In this document: positions 10,418 to 18,541 of the stretch, in pieces | Layout: each line of letters opens with the position of its first letter | Numbering within the stretch: the stretch's first letter is position 1 | Origin: Micromonospora sp. WMMD961 | GTDB lineage: Bacteria > Actinomycetota > Actinomycetes > Mycobacteriales > Micromonosporaceae | Direction: 5' to 3' | Assembly: GCF_029626145.1 (NCBI RefSeq) | Contig: NZ_JARUBJ010000002.1 | Location: 1,766,501-1,830,500 of the forward strand | DNA: 64,000 nt | The notes under the pieces: model-generated | What the model saw: the letters and a program-made list of their open reading frames with translations, nothing else | The model's database searches: none | What the model was told of the DNA's origin: nothing | Translations under genes and position numbers: made by a program

Positions 10418-10543
10418 GCTCCCGCGCGGGCCGCGCTCCCGCGCGCGGGCCGCGCTCCCGCGCGCGGGCCGCGCTCCCGCGCGCGGGCCGCGCTCCCGCG
10501 CGCGGGCCGCGCTCCCGCGCGCGGGCCGCGCTCCCGCGCGGGA
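10418..10543. repeat. 19-bp GC-only tandem repeat, about 6 copies
   Basis: Head-to-tail copies of GCTCCCGCGCGCGGGCCGC; the first copy is two bases shorter. Each unit contains the self-complementary CCCGCGCGCGGG, so single strands could fold into a row of small hairpins. Just after the amidohydrolase stop; no coding sense. Confidence 0.9.
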
Positions 10544-10559
10544 GGTCGTCCCGGGTCCA

Positions 10560-10632
10560 GATCGCGCACGAACCAGGATGTAGTGGTGTCGGCGCGTCGG
10601 TGAGGCCACTACATCCTGGTTCGAGCGTGATC
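10560..10632. repeat. GATC hairpin element, CCAGG-type copy 1
   Basis: 73-nt inverted repeat with GATC at both ends. The 17-bp core arms are perfect (10570-10586 with 10606-10622, core GATGTAGTGG/CCACTACATC) around a 19-nt loop. It lies between convergent genes. It is homologous to 29902-29974, with paired changes in the arms. Confidence 0.88.
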
Positions 10633-10649
10633 TTGGCGCGCGGGGCGGG

Positions 10650-11246
10650 TCAGTGGGGTGGGCGGGCGGCGGCGCTGAAGAGGTGGACGGCCAGGTCGGC
10701 GAGGGCTGTGGCGGTCTGGTCGATCGGGGAGCGGGGGAGCACGATGTGGCTCACCACCAGCCGGACGACCGCGTCGGCGGCGAAGGCCAACGCGGCCTGG
10801 TCCGCTCCGGGTAGGTGGTCGCCGGCCCAGTCGATCAGCGCGCCGGACGCCTCGGTGAGCACCACCTCGGCGCGGGTCGTGAGGTACGGAAGTAGCTCGT
10901 CCGAGCCGCCTCGGGCGCTGCTCAGGATGGCTTTGACCAGGGGGTTGTCCGCCGCGGTGGTGAGGGTGTGGGCGATCGCCGCGTATGCGCCGGCTCGCAC
11001 GTCCGAGCCGTGTGTGAGCAGTGCGGCACGGACGTCGCCGACGAAGCGGTCCACCTCGCGCCGAGCCAGCGCCTCGGCCAGCCCGGCCTTGCTGCCGAAC
11101 TCGTTGTAGACGGTCTGCCGACTCACCCCGGCGGCAGCCGCGACGGCGCCCATCCGGACACCGTCCCACCCGGTCGCGACGGTCAGTGCGCGGGCGGCGT
11201 CGACGATGCTGTCCCGCACCGGGGTGGCGGCCCTCTGCTCAGTCAT
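10650..11246 (-). CDS. TetR-family transcriptional regulator
   Basis: One-component repressor of 198 residues. The helix-turn-helix spans about 31-50 (AVAAAAGVSRQTVYNEFGSK), followed by a ligand-binding domain with no recognised specificity. TACACT lies 9 nt before the ATG on the minus strand and no Shine-Dalgarno is present, so a leaderless mRNA is likely. Neighbours are an unknown gene transcribed in the same direction (start far upstream) and a convergent amidohydrolase, so the regulated gene is uncertain; the adjacent minus-strand gene at 11268 is the simplest candidate. Confidence 0.9.
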   Translation of the reverse strand: MTEQRAATPVRDSIVDAARALTVATGWDGVRMGAVAAAAGVSRQTVYNEFGSKAGLAEALARREVDRFVGDVRAALLTHGSDVRAGAYAAIAHTLTTAADNPLVKAILSSARGGSDELLPYLTTRAEVVLTEASGALIDWAGDHLPGADQAALAFAADAVVRLVVSHIVLPRSPIDQTATALADLAVHLFSAAARPPH

Positions 11247-11267
11247 GGTGGTCGAAGTGTAGGCGGT

Positions 11268-11825
11268 TCAGCGCACGTCGATCTGGTACTGCGCCTCGAC
11301 CCGGAATCCCCCACCGTCGGTGCCACCGAAGCTCAGCTCGTGCTGACCGGGGGCGGGTGGTGGCACCAGCCCCCACAGGCCCCAGCAGGAGACCTGCACG
11401 GGCCACGGCCAGACGGTGACGACGTTGTTGAAGAAGCCGCGGACCGGGAACGACGTCGCCGAACCGGCTTCGCGCAGGGCGACTGCCACGCCGTCGAGCT
11501 GCGCGTGGCCGGTGGCGCCGTCCATGGGCTCCGCCGGTTCGGCCGTGCGGCCGACCTGCCACCAGCAGAAGGTCGGGAAGAACAGCGGCCGTCCGGCGGG
11601 AACCACGCACCGCCGTTGCGCAGCACCACCGAAGGTGCCCGCGAGGAACCACACGTCGGCGGGTTGGTGGTGCCCGGCGTGCCGACCTGACCGGTCGGCG
11701 ATCGGATTGGCCGGCTGCCGGTGCCGGGCCACCCAGCGCACCCATCTGCTCGCGAGGTGGGCCAGCTCGTCGGGGTCGGGCTGGGGGTCGAAGACCGCTG
11801 GGGGGTGCGGATCGAGGGGGTTCAT
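11268..11825 (-). CDS. Conserved hypothetical protein, 185 residues
   Basis: Not recognised. The protein is rich in Trp, Pro and Gly, with phrases such as DVWFLAGTFGG, PLFFPTFCWWQVGR and FFNNVVTVWPWPVQVSCWGLWG. These suggest a compact beta-rich domain; there is no signal peptide or membrane helix. The ATG at 11825 is chosen because TAGCAT lies 8 nt upstream on the minus strand, giving a leaderless start; the open frame continues about 100 codons further without protein-like composition. It is divergent from proS, with only 69 bp between the two starts. Confidence 0.72.
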   Translation of the reverse strand: MNPLDPHPPAVFDPQPDPDELAHLASRWVRWVARHRQPANPIADRSGRHAGHHQPADVWFLAGTFGGAAQRRCVVPAGRPLFFPTFCWWQVGRTAEPAEPMDGATGHAQLDGVAVALREAGSATSFPVRGFFNNVVTVWPWPVQVSCWGLWGLVPPPAPGQHELSFGGTDGGGFRVEAQYQIDVR

Positions 11826-11894
11826 GACGGCAGATGCTAACGATGCCGCGCCCGACCACACTGCCCCGACGAGCGGCGCATAGGATGTGCGGTC

Positions 11895-13301
11895 ATGGCA
11901 CGCGTGCTCACTCCCCGTGCGGAGGATTTCCCCCGCTGGTACCAGGACCTGATCGCCAAGGCAAAGCTGGCCGACAACGGCCCGGTCCGCGGCACCATGG
12001 TCATCCGACCGGCCGGCTACGCGATCTGGGAGCGTATGCAGGCCGAGATGGACGCCCGGATCAAGGCGGCCGGCGCGGAGAACGCGTACTTCCCACTGTT
12101 CATCCCGGAGAGCTACCTCAAGCGCGAGGCCCAGCACGTCGAGGGCTTCTCACCGGAGCTGGCGGTGGTCACCCACGGTGGCGGCAAGCAGCTCGCCGAG
12201 CCGGTGGTGGTGCGTCCCACCAGCGAAACGGTCATCGGCGAGTTCATGGCCAAGTGGATCGACTCGTACCGGGACCTTCCGCTGCTGCTCAACCAGTGGG
12301 CGAACGTGGTCCGGTGGGAGCTTCGTCCGCGCATCTTCCTGCGTACCAGCGAGTTCCTCTGGCAGGAGGGGCACACCGCGCACGCCACCCGCGAGGACGC
12401 CCGGGCGTACGCGCGGCGGATCCTGCACGAGGCGTACGAGGACCTGATGGTCAACGTGATCGGCATTCCGGTGGTGGTCGGCCTCAAGACGGCCCGTGAG
12501 CGGTTCGCCGGGGCGACGGCCACGTACACCTGCGAAGGCATGATGGGCGACGGCAAGGCGCTCCAGTTGGGCACCAGCCACGAGCTGGGTCAGAACTTCG
12601 CGAAGGCGTTCGACATCAGCTACTCCGCCAAGGAGGGCGGCCGGGAGCACGCGTGGACCACCTCCTGGGGCACCTCCACCCGGATGCTGGGTGGCCTGAT
12701 CATGGCGCACGGCGACGACAACGGTCTGCGCGTGCCGCCGAAGCTGGCCCCGATCCAGGCGTACATCATGATCGTCAAGGACGGCGAGGGCGTGGCGGAG
12801 GCGGCGGCCAAGCTGCGCGACGGCCTGCGTGACGCCGGTGTCCGGGTCGCGCTCGACGACCGGACCGACACCGCGTTCGGCCGCCGGGCCGTCGACGCCG
12901 AGCTGCGGGGCTATCCGGTACGCGTCGAGGTCGGCCCCCGCGACCTGGCCGTGGGCAACGCGACGGTGGTGCGTCGCACCGACGGGTCGAAGTCCCCGAC
13001 GCCGGTGGCCGACGTGGTCGCCGCGGTGCTGGCGGCGCTGGAAACCGACCAGCAGGTGCTGCACGACCAGGCGCTGGCCAACCGCGAGTCGCGCACGGTG
13101 GAGGTTGCCACCCTGGCGGAGGCGATCGAGGCCGCCGCGACCGGCTGGGCCCGGGTGCCGTGGTCGGCGGTCGGTGTGGCCGGCGAGGCCGAGGCGAACG
13201 GCCAGGGCGTCACGGTGCGCTGCCTGCTGCGCGCCGACGGCTCGGTACCGGACTCCGAGGACGAGCCCGACCTGGTCGCCATCCTCGCCCGCGCCTACTG
13301 A
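11895..13301 (+). CDS. proS: Prolyl-tRNA synthetase, archaeal/eukaryotic type
   Basis: Charges tRNA-Pro. Its 468 residues match the short ProRS form without the bacterial editing (INS) domain but with a C-terminal extension. Class II motifs are seen: motif 2 around RTSEFLWQEGHTAH (about 149-162) and motif 3 around GTSTRMLGGLIMAHGDDNGLR (about 258). The anticodon-binding domain follows. TAGGAT (11881-11886) lies 8 nt before the ATG with no Shine-Dalgarno, so a leaderless message is likely. This ProRS type is common in Micromonosporaceae and some other bacteria. Confidence 0.95.
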   Translation: MARVLTPRAEDFPRWYQDLIAKAKLADNGPVRGTMVIRPAGYAIWERMQAEMDARIKAAGAENAYFPLFIPESYLKREAQHVEGFSPELAVVTHGGGKQLAEPVVVRPTSETVIGEFMAKWIDSYRDLPLLLNQWANVVRWELRPRIFLRTSEFLWQEGHTAHATREDARAYARRILHEAYEDLMVNVIGIPVVVGLKTARERFAGATATYTCEGMMGDGKALQLGTSHELGQNFAKAFDISYSAKEGGREHAWTTSWGTSTRMLGGLIMAHGDDNGLRVPPKLAPIQAYIMIVKDGEGVAEAAAKLRDGLRDAGVRVALDDRTDTAFGRRAVDAELRGYPVRVEVGPRDLAVGNATVVRRTDGSKSPTPVADVVAAVLAALETDQQVLHDQALANRESRTVEVATLAEAIEAAATGWARVPWSAVGVAGEAEANGQGVTVRCLLRADGSVPDSEDEPDLVAILARAY

Positions 13302-13306
13302 GGCGC

Positions 13307-13362
13307 AAGGAAGGGCACCCTTTTAACGCCTGCGGTAGAGGAAGGGCCCCCTGCTAACAGCC
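13307..13362. repeat. Direct repeat with AAGGAAGGGC core
   Basis: Two related units, AAGGAAGGGCACCC-TTTTAACGCC (from 13307) and GAGGAAGGGCCCCC-TGCTAACAGCC (from 13338), 31 bp apart and joined by TGCGGTA. I have seen this style of intergenic repeat in Micromonospora and Salinispora (from memory). It fills the proS-DUF402 gap. Confidence 0.7.
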
Positions 13363-13376
13363 CCGGAGGTGCTGCG

Positions 13377-14021
13377 GTGTTCGCGCCGGGTCGGTTGATC
13401 ATGCATCGGAATGTGCGGCACGGTCGGATCGGATGGGTCCGGCCGGGCCGCGTGGTCAGCGACGACGAGCGGGGTCTGCTGGTGTGGATCGCCCGGGACT
13501 CGCCGGTGGCCCACGAGGTGACCGAGGCGGGTCTGGGCATGCGGGCGATGCCCTTCGCCCAGTGGATCTCGTCGTCGTACCGGTTGGCGCACGGGCGTTG
13601 GAACGGCCCGCCGCTGTTGAAGTTCCTGCCTACCGGGGCGGCGCACTCCGTCTGGTGGTTCCGCGACACGCAGGGCCGGTTCGCCCACTGGTACGTCAAC
13701 CTGGAGGAGCCGGGCGTCCGCTGGGACGACGGCCCGGTGGCCGGCGTCGACGTGGTGGACCAGGACCTCGACGTGGTGGTCCGCCGGGACCTGAGCTGGG
13801 AGTGGAAGGACGAGGAGGAGTTCGTCGAGCGCCTTGCGTTTCCGGACGACTACTGGGTGACCGACGAGAAGGCGGTCCGGGCCGAGGGGGAGCGGGTGAT
13901 CGCCCTCGCCGAGGCCGGCCAGTTCCCGTTCGACGGCACCTGGTGCGACTTCACACCCCCGTCAGACTGGGACGTACCGGATGAACTTCCGCCGGGATGG
14001 GACCGTCCGCCGGTGCGCTGA
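13377..14021 (+). CDS. DUF402 domain protein
   Basis: Cytosolic protein of 214 residues with the DUF402 signature (FomD/NTDP phosphatase-like fold): GRLIMHRNVRHGRIGWVRP at the start, then a core with WWFRDTQGRFAHWYVNLEEP, and an acidic patch DVVDQDLDVVVRRDLSWEWKDEEEF. FomD is a nucleotide-intermediate hydrolase of fosfomycin biosynthesis, and other DUF402 proteins hydrolyse nucleoside di- or triphosphates, so a phosphohydrolase role is possible (inference). GTG start with GGAGG eight bases upstream. Alone between proS and the rpsP operon. Confidence 0.82.
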   Translation: MFAPGRLIMHRNVRHGRIGWVRPGRVVSDDERGLLVWIARDSPVAHEVTEAGLGMRAMPFAQWISSSYRLAHGRWNGPPLLKFLPTGAAHSVWWFRDTQGRFAHWYVNLEEPGVRWDDGPVAGVDVVDQDLDVVVRRDLSWEWKDEEEFVERLAFPDDYWVTDEKAVRAEGERVIALAEAGQFPFDGTWCDFTPPSDWDVPDELPPGWDRPPVR

Positions 14022-14250
14022 GGGGTGTCTCGCGTCACCGGTGCTGCGGTGTCCGGGTCCGATGCGTGCGATCGGCATCGCATCTGGCAGAATGGGTCGC
14101 TGGTATCCGGCGCGCGTCCGGCGCCCTCTAACCCGGGCGCGTCGCTAGTCCACCGAGTAGTCTCCGGCCCAACCCCACGGGTCCGGTCGGCGCTCACCCA
14201 TGCACACCGCCCGTACGGGCCGGTGAGATCGCAACAGGAGCGAAACAACT

Positions 14251-14718
14251 GTGGCCGTAAAGATCCGGCTCCTGCGGATGGGCAAGATCCGCAACCCGCA
14301 GTACCGCATCGTCATCGCCGACTCGCGCACCAAGCGTGACGGTCGGGCGATCGAGTTCGTCGGGGTTTACCAGCCGAAGGAAGACCCTTCGATCATCGAG
14401 GTCAAGTCGGAGCGGGTCCAGTACTGGCTGTCCGTGGGCGCTCAGCCGAGCGAGGCGGTGCAGCGTCTGCTGGAGCTGACCGGTGACTGGCAGAAGTACA
14501 AGGGCCTGCCGGCCCCGCCGCCGCTGAAGGTCGCCGCCGAGCGGGCCGACCGCAAGGCGGCGTACGAGGCTGAGGCGAAGGCCGCCGCCGGGCTCGCCCC
14601 GGAGACCCCGGCCAAGCCGGCCAAGAAGGCCGCCAAGGCTGCTGAGGCTCCGGCCGAGGCGCCGAAGACCGAGGCTCCGGCCGAGGCCCCCGCTGCCGAC
14701 GCCGGTGAGCAGGCCTGA
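14251..14718 (+). CDS. rpsP: 30S ribosomal protein S16
   Basis: Small-subunit ribosomal protein. The conserved part is about 80 residues, from AVKIRLLRMGKIRNPQYRIV to WLSVGAQPSEAVQRLLE. A Lys/Ala/Pro/Glu-rich tail of about 60 residues is added, as is usual in actinobacteria. The start is GTG; GGAG lies 11 bases upstream. It is the first gene of rpsP-khpA-rimM-trmD(-rplS). The 229-bp leader contains TGGCAGAATGG at 14085-14095, a possible extended -10, but no clear -35. Confidence 0.97.
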   Translation: MAVKIRLLRMGKIRNPQYRIVIADSRTKRDGRAIEFVGVYQPKEDPSIIEVKSERVQYWLSVGAQPSEAVQRLLELTGDWQKYKGLPAPPPLKVAAERADRKAAYEAEAKAAAGLAPETPAKPAKKAAKAAEAPAEAPKTEAPAEAPAADAGEQA

Positions 14719-14719
14719 C

Positions 14720-14953
14720 ATGCCTCTGCGTCCGGCGTTGGAGCACCTGGTCAAGGGCATCGTCGATCACCCGGACGACGTCCGGGTGCGGATGGTCGAT
14801 TCCCGTCGGGGCAAGCGGCTCGAAGTCCGCGTGCACCCCGAGGACCTCGGCACGGTGATCGGGCGGTCCGGCCGGACCGCCAAGGCGCTGCGTCAGGTGA
14901 TCGGCTCCATCGGCGGGCGCGGCGTGCGCGTCGACATCGTCGATTCGTACTGA
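14720..14953 (+). CDS. khpA: KH-domain RNA-binding protein KhpA
   Basis: Single KH domain protein of 77 residues with the RNA-binding loop VIGRSGRTAKALR (49-61). It begins LRPALEHLVKGIVDHPDDV, as usual for the family. ATG 14720 is chosen, one base after the rpsP stop, over GTG 14705 inside rpsP. KhpA with KhpB/Jag binds RNA and affects cell division and elongation in Gram-positives; the location between rpsP and rimM is conserved. It overlaps rimM by one base (TGATG). Confidence 0.93.
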   Translation: MPLRPALEHLVKGIVDHPDDVRVRMVDSRRGKRLEVRVHPEDLGTVIGRSGRTAKALRQVIGSIGGRGVRVDIVDSY

Positions 14954-15510
14954 TGCAGCTCGTCGTCGGCAGGATCGGCAAGCCGCACGGTGTCCGCGGT
15001 GAGGTCACCGTGGAAGTGCGGACCGACGAGCCCGAAGCACGGTTCGCCCCCGGTGCAGTGCTGCGCACTGAACCGGGGGCGGTCCCGTCCCCGGTGCCCG
15101 CGAACGGGCCGGGCGTGCTGTTCCGGGTTCCGGCGGAGCTGACCATCGAGGAATCCCGCTTCCACCAGGGCCGGATGCTCGTCGCGTTCGAGGGCATCCT
15201 GGACCGCGACGCCGCCGAGGCGCTGCGCGGCACCCTGCTCGTGGTGGACAGCGCCGACGTGGCCCCGCCGGACGATCCGGAGGAGTTCCACGACCACCAG
15301 TTGGTGGGGTTGGCAGTGGTGACCCCGGCCGGCGAACGCCTGGGCGAGGTCGCCCGGATCGACCACGCCCCGTCCTCGGACCTGCTGGTGCTGCGGCGCC
15401 CCGAGGGGCGTACCGCGTTGATTCCGTTCGTCCGGGCGATCGTTCCCGAGGTCGACCTGGCCGGTGGACGTGTGATCGTCGACCCGCCGGCCGGCCTGCT
15501 CGATCTTTAG
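14953..15510 (+). CDS. rimM: Ribosome maturation factor RimM
   Basis: Assists 30S head assembly by binding S19. The N-terminal RimM domain starts LVVGRIGKPHGVRGEVTVEV; the C-terminal PRC-barrel starts near FHDHQLVGLAVVTPAGERLG (residue about 112). Length 185 is normal. The start overlaps the khpA stop by one base, so it is translationally coupled. Part of the rpsP operon. Confidence 0.95.
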   Translation: MQLVVGRIGKPHGVRGEVTVEVRTDEPEARFAPGAVLRTEPGAVPSPVPANGPGVLFRVPAELTIEESRFHQGRMLVAFEGILDRDAAEALRGTLLVVDSADVAPPDDPEEFHDHQLVGLAVVTPAGERLGEVARIDHAPSSDLLVLRRPEGRTALIPFVRAIVPEVDLAGGRVIVDPPAGLLDL

Positions 15511-15521
15511 GGCCACCCCGC

Positions 15522-16295
15522 ATGCGCGTCGACGTCGTGTCGATCTTTCCGGAGTACTTCGCCCCGCTGGACCTGTCGCTGATCGGACGGGCGCGGGCCA
15601 ACGGCGTACTCCAACTCGCCGTGCACGACCTGCGGACCTGGACCCACGACGTGCACCGCACCGTCGACGACACCCCCTACGGCGGCGGGCCGGGGATGGT
15701 GATGCGCCCGGAGCCGTGGGGTGCGGCGCTGGACGCGCTCGCGCCGGCCGAGGCCACACCGCCCCGGTTGCTGGTGCCGTCGCCGGCCGGTGTCCCGTTC
15801 ACCCAGGCCATGGCGTACGAGTTGGCCGCCGAGTCGCATCTGCTCTTCGCCTGCGGCCGGTACGAGGGCATCGACCAACGCGTGCTGGAACACGCTGCCA
15901 CCCGGATGCCGGTGACCGAGGTCTCGCTCGGTGACTACGTGCTCTTCGGCGGCGAGGTCGCGGTGCTGGTGATGGTGGAGGCGGTCACCCGGTTGCTGCC
16001 GGGGGTGCTGGGCAACGCGGACTCGTTGGACGAGGAGTCGCACGCGCACGGGTTGCTGGAGGCGCCGATCTACACCAAGCCGCCGAGCTGGCGTGGGCAC
16101 GACGTGCCGGAGGTGCTCCGCTCCGGAGACCACGGCAAGATCGCTCGTTGGCGCCGCGAGGAGGGTCTGCTGCGGACCGCCGCCCGTCGTCCCGACCTGC
16201 TGGCCGCGCTGCCCGCCGATCGGCTCGACAAACGGGACATCGCGGCCCTGGACCAGGCCGGATTTCAGCTGCCGCCGGGGGATGTGGCAAAGTAG
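15522..16295 (+). CDS. trmD: tRNA (guanine-37-N1)-methyltransferase TrmD
   Basis: SAM-dependent SPOUT enzyme that makes m1G37 and prevents frameshifting. Knot motifs are visible as FACGRYEGIDQRV (about 108-120) and SLGDYVLFGGEVAVLV (about 134-149). The N-terminus MRVDVVSIFPEYF is standard; length 257. It starts 11 bp after rimM. The stretch YGGGPGMVM binds the tRNA/SAM side. Typical position before rplS. Confidence 0.96.
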   Translation: MRVDVVSIFPEYFAPLDLSLIGRARANGVLQLAVHDLRTWTHDVHRTVDDTPYGGGPGMVMRPEPWGAALDALAPAEATPPRLLVPSPAGVPFTQAMAYELAAESHLLFACGRYEGIDQRVLEHAATRMPVTEVSLGDYVLFGGEVAVLVMVEAVTRLLPGVLGNADSLDEESHAHGLLEAPIYTKPPSWRGHDVPEVLRSGDHGKIARWRREEGLLRTAARRPDLLAALPADRLDKRDIAALDQAGFQLPPGDVAK

Positions 16296-16336
16296 GGGGG
16301 TTGCCGCATCCGTCCGCGCCCGCGGGCGGCTGCGAG

Positions 16337-16379
16337 GATCCCCGACCGGGGTCGGCTCGCCGACCACCACCCGGGGATC
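16337..16379 (+). other. rplS leader hairpin
   Basis: Inverted repeat starting GATCCCCG and ending CGGGGATC, with an inner GACC-GGGGTCGG/CCGACC helix. It lies in the trmD-rplS gap, 60 nt before the rplS ATG. It may be an RNA leader for L19 control, or a short relative of the GATC hairpins. No known leader motif was matched. Confidence 0.45.
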
Positions 16380-16438
16380 AGAATCACCCACCCGCGCACC
16401 GAGTGACGGTGCGCCGTGAGCCTTACGAGGACGCAGCG

Positions 16439-16795
16439 ATGAACATCCTGGACGCCCTTGACGCCCAGTCGAAGCGGACCGACCTCCCCGACTTCCGGGC
16501 CGGTGACACCGTCAAGGTGCACGCCCGCGTCGTCGAGGGCAACCGGTCCCGTGTCCAGATCTTCCAGGGCGTCGTGATCCGCCGCCAGGGTGACGGTCTG
16601 CGCGAGACCTTCTCGGTCCGCAAGGTCAGCTTCGGTGTCGGTGTCGAGCGGACCTACCCGCTCAACGGCCCGGGCATCGACCGGATCGAGGTCGTGACCC
16701 GTGGCGCCGTGCGCCGCGCCAAGCTCTACTACCTGCGCGAGCTGCGCGGCAAGAAGGCCAAGATCAAGGAGAAGCGGGAGAAGCAGCCCAGCTGA
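16439..16795 (+). CDS. rplS: 50S ribosomal protein L19
   Basis: Large-subunit protein at the 30S-50S interface, 118 residues. The core DFRAGDTVKVHARVVEGNRSRV and the C-terminal LYYLRELRGKKAKIKEKRE are canonical. The ATG 16439 fits the family length; the open frame reaches further upstream only as non-coding leader. It is the last gene of the rpsP operon and is followed by a strong hairpin. Confidence 0.97.
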   Translation: MNILDALDAQSKRTDLPDFRAGDTVKVHARVVEGNRSRVQIFQGVVIRRQGDGLRETFSVRKVSFGVGVERTYPLNGPGIDRIEVVTRGAVRRAKLYYLRELRGKKAKIKEKREKQPS

Positions 16796-16910
16796 CTTCC
16801 CGCTCGCCACGCCGCCTGAGCTGCGCGTATGCCGTACCGACCAGACCGCACTACCCTGGTCGTACGGGCGCAGCGAGGCGGCGGCCCCGCCCTCGTGGCG
16901 GGCAGCCGTC

Positions 16911-16954
16911 CACTACCGCCCGTGGAGCCTCGTCGAGGCTCCCGGGCGGTAGTG
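16911..16954 (+). terminator. Hairpin terminator after rplS
   Basis: Long stem CACTACCGCCCG-T-GGAGCCT paired with AGGCTCC-CGGGCGGTAGTG, with one bulged base and a 5-nt loop. No U-tract follows, as is common in high-GC actinobacteria. It separates the rpsP operon from lepB. Confidence 0.75.
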
Positions 16955-16976
16955 CTTCTGTGGACCGGGGAGTGGC

Positions 16977-17849
16977 GTGGTGCAGACGCTTGACGAGGAC
17001 GGCACCGTCGATCCGTGGCGCCGGCGGGCTCGCCGTACCCGCCGCCAGATGCCGCTCTGGCAGGAGCTTCCGCTGCTGCTGGTTGTCGCGTTCTGCCTCG
17101 CCGTGCTGATCCGCACGTTCCTGCTCCAGGCGTTCTTCATCCCGTCCGGTTCGATGGAGGACACCCTCCTCGTCGGGGACCGGGTTCTGGTCAACAAGGT
17201 CGTCTACGACGTTCGCGATCCGGTGCGCGGTGAGGTGGTGGTCTTCCGGGGCACCGACCGCTGGGCGCCGCAGGTCGACGAGCAGCCGGAGCCCGGCGTC
17301 GCCGGTCGACTCGCCCGCACCGTCGGCGACCTGGTCGGGGTGAGCCGCCCCGGTGAGAAGGACTTCATCAAGCGGGTGATCGGCCTGCCCGGTGACCGCG
17401 TCGCGTGCTGCGACAGTCAGGGGCGGGTGACCGTCAACGGCACTCCCCTCAACGAGCCGTACGTGCTGCGGGACTCCCCGCTGGACCTTCCGCCCAACCC
17501 GTCGGAGTGCCGCTCCCGGCGCTTCGACGAGGTCGTCGTACCGCCCGGTCAGCTCTTCGTGATGGGTGACCACCGCGAGGTGTCCCAGGACGCCCGTTGC
17601 CAGGGCCCGGTGCCGATCGACAACGTCGTCGGTCGGGCCTTCATGGTCGTCTGGCCGTCGTCGCGGTGGAACTCGTTGTCGGTGCCGTCGACGTTCGACG
17701 ACGTGTCCGGGCCGGCCACGGCCTCCTCCGGCGCACCACCGGTGCGACCGACCCCGCAGGGCGATGTGCTGCTCATGCTCCCGGCGTTGGTAGCCGCACT
17801 GCGTGGTTCCCGCGCGTTCCGGACGGTGACGTCCAGCCCGGCAACGTAG
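16977..17849 (+). CDS. lepB: Signal peptidase I (first of two)
   Basis: Membrane-anchored type I signal peptidase, 290 residues. A charged N-terminus precedes one transmembrane helix (about 31-52). Catalytic S59 lies in IPSGSMEDTL and the base K132 in DFIKRVIGLPGD; box E is GDHREVSQDAR. Between them is an insert of about 30 residues (QVDEQPEPGVAGRLAR...), absent in the paralogue. A hydrophobic C-terminal stretch (VLLMLPALVAALRG) could be a second anchor. The next gene is a second signal peptidase 10 bp downstream. Start GTG with GGGG stretch upstream. Confidence 0.93.
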   Translation: MVQTLDEDGTVDPWRRRARRTRRQMPLWQELPLLLVVAFCLAVLIRTFLLQAFFIPSGSMEDTLLVGDRVLVNKVVYDVRDPVRGEVVVFRGTDRWAPQVDEQPEPGVAGRLARTVGDLVGVSRPGEKDFIKRVIGLPGDRVACCDSQGRVTVNGTPLNEPYVLRDSPLDLPPNPSECRSRRFDEVVVPPGQLFVMGDHREVSQDARCQGPVPIDNVVGRAFMVVWPSSRWNSLSVPSTFDDVSGPATASSGAPPVRPTPQGDVLLMLPALVAALRGSRAFRTVTSSPAT

Positions 17850-17859
17850 GCTCCTTGGC

Positions 17860-18495
17860 GTGATTGACGAGCAGACCGACAAGCCGCGTAGCTCCTTCTG
17901 GAAGGAGCTGCCGATCCTGCTGGGTGTGGCGATCCTGGTTGCGGTGCTGGTCCGCGCCTTCGTGCTGCAGACCTTCTTCATCCCCTCCCCGTCCATGGAG
18001 AACACACTCAAGATCGATGACCGGGTGTTGGTCAACAAGCTGGTCTACGACTTCCGGTCGCCGCACCGCGGTGAGGTGATCGTGTTCAAGGCCCCCACCA
18101 CGTGGAGCGGCAACCCCGACGGTGAGGACTTCATCAAGCGGGTGATCGGTGTCCCCGGTGACCACGTGGTGTGCTGCGACCCGCAGGAACGACTGATGAT
18201 CAACGGCAAGTCGTTGGACGAGCCGTACATCTTCTCCATGGACGGGGTCCGCGACAAGCCCGCCGACCAGGAGTTCGACATCACCGTGCCGGAGGGTCGG
18301 CTGTGGGTGATGGGTGACCACCGTTCGGCCTCCGGTGACTCGCTGGAGCACTGGCAGCAGTCCGGGCAGAACATCACCGAGGCCACGATCCCCGAGGACG
18401 ACGTGGTCGGGCGGGCGTTCACCGTCTTCTGGCCGGTCAACCGGGCCACCTGGCTGACCGTGCCCGACTCGTTCGACGGCATTCCCAAGCCGTAG
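17860..18495 (+). CDS. lepB: Signal peptidase I (second of two)
   Basis: Paralogue of the preceding gene, 211 residues, closer to the minimal form. One N-terminal helix (about 17-38), catalytic S45 in IPSPSMENTL, lysine K93 in EDFIKRVIGVPGD, and MGDHRSASGDS as box E. The stop of the first lepB falls inside TAGGCT, which lies 7 nt before the GTG start, so either coupled translation or an internal leaderless promoter is possible. Actinobacteria often carry several lepB genes in this place. Confidence 0.94.
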   Translation: MIDEQTDKPRSSFWKELPILLGVAILVAVLVRAFVLQTFFIPSPSMENTLKIDDRVLVNKLVYDFRSPHRGEVIVFKAPTTWSGNPDGEDFIKRVIGVPGDHVVCCDPQERLMINGKSLDEPYIFSMDGVRDKPADQEFDITVPEGRLWVMGDHRSASGDSLEHWQQSGQNITEATIPEDDVVGRAFTVFWPVNRATWLTVPDSFDGIPKP

Positions 18496-18541
18496 ACCAC
18501 CGGGCGTGGGCGATCCGCCGTCGGTCTGGCAGGCTGGTGCG

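Noticed and set aside
10418..10543. GC tandem repeat considered as a CRISPR array
   Set aside because: 19-bp units without spacers.
14022..14250. tRNA gene in the rpsP leader
   Set aside because: No cloverleaf or TTCGA/GTTC T-loop pattern could be placed; no tRNA was seen anywhere in the window.
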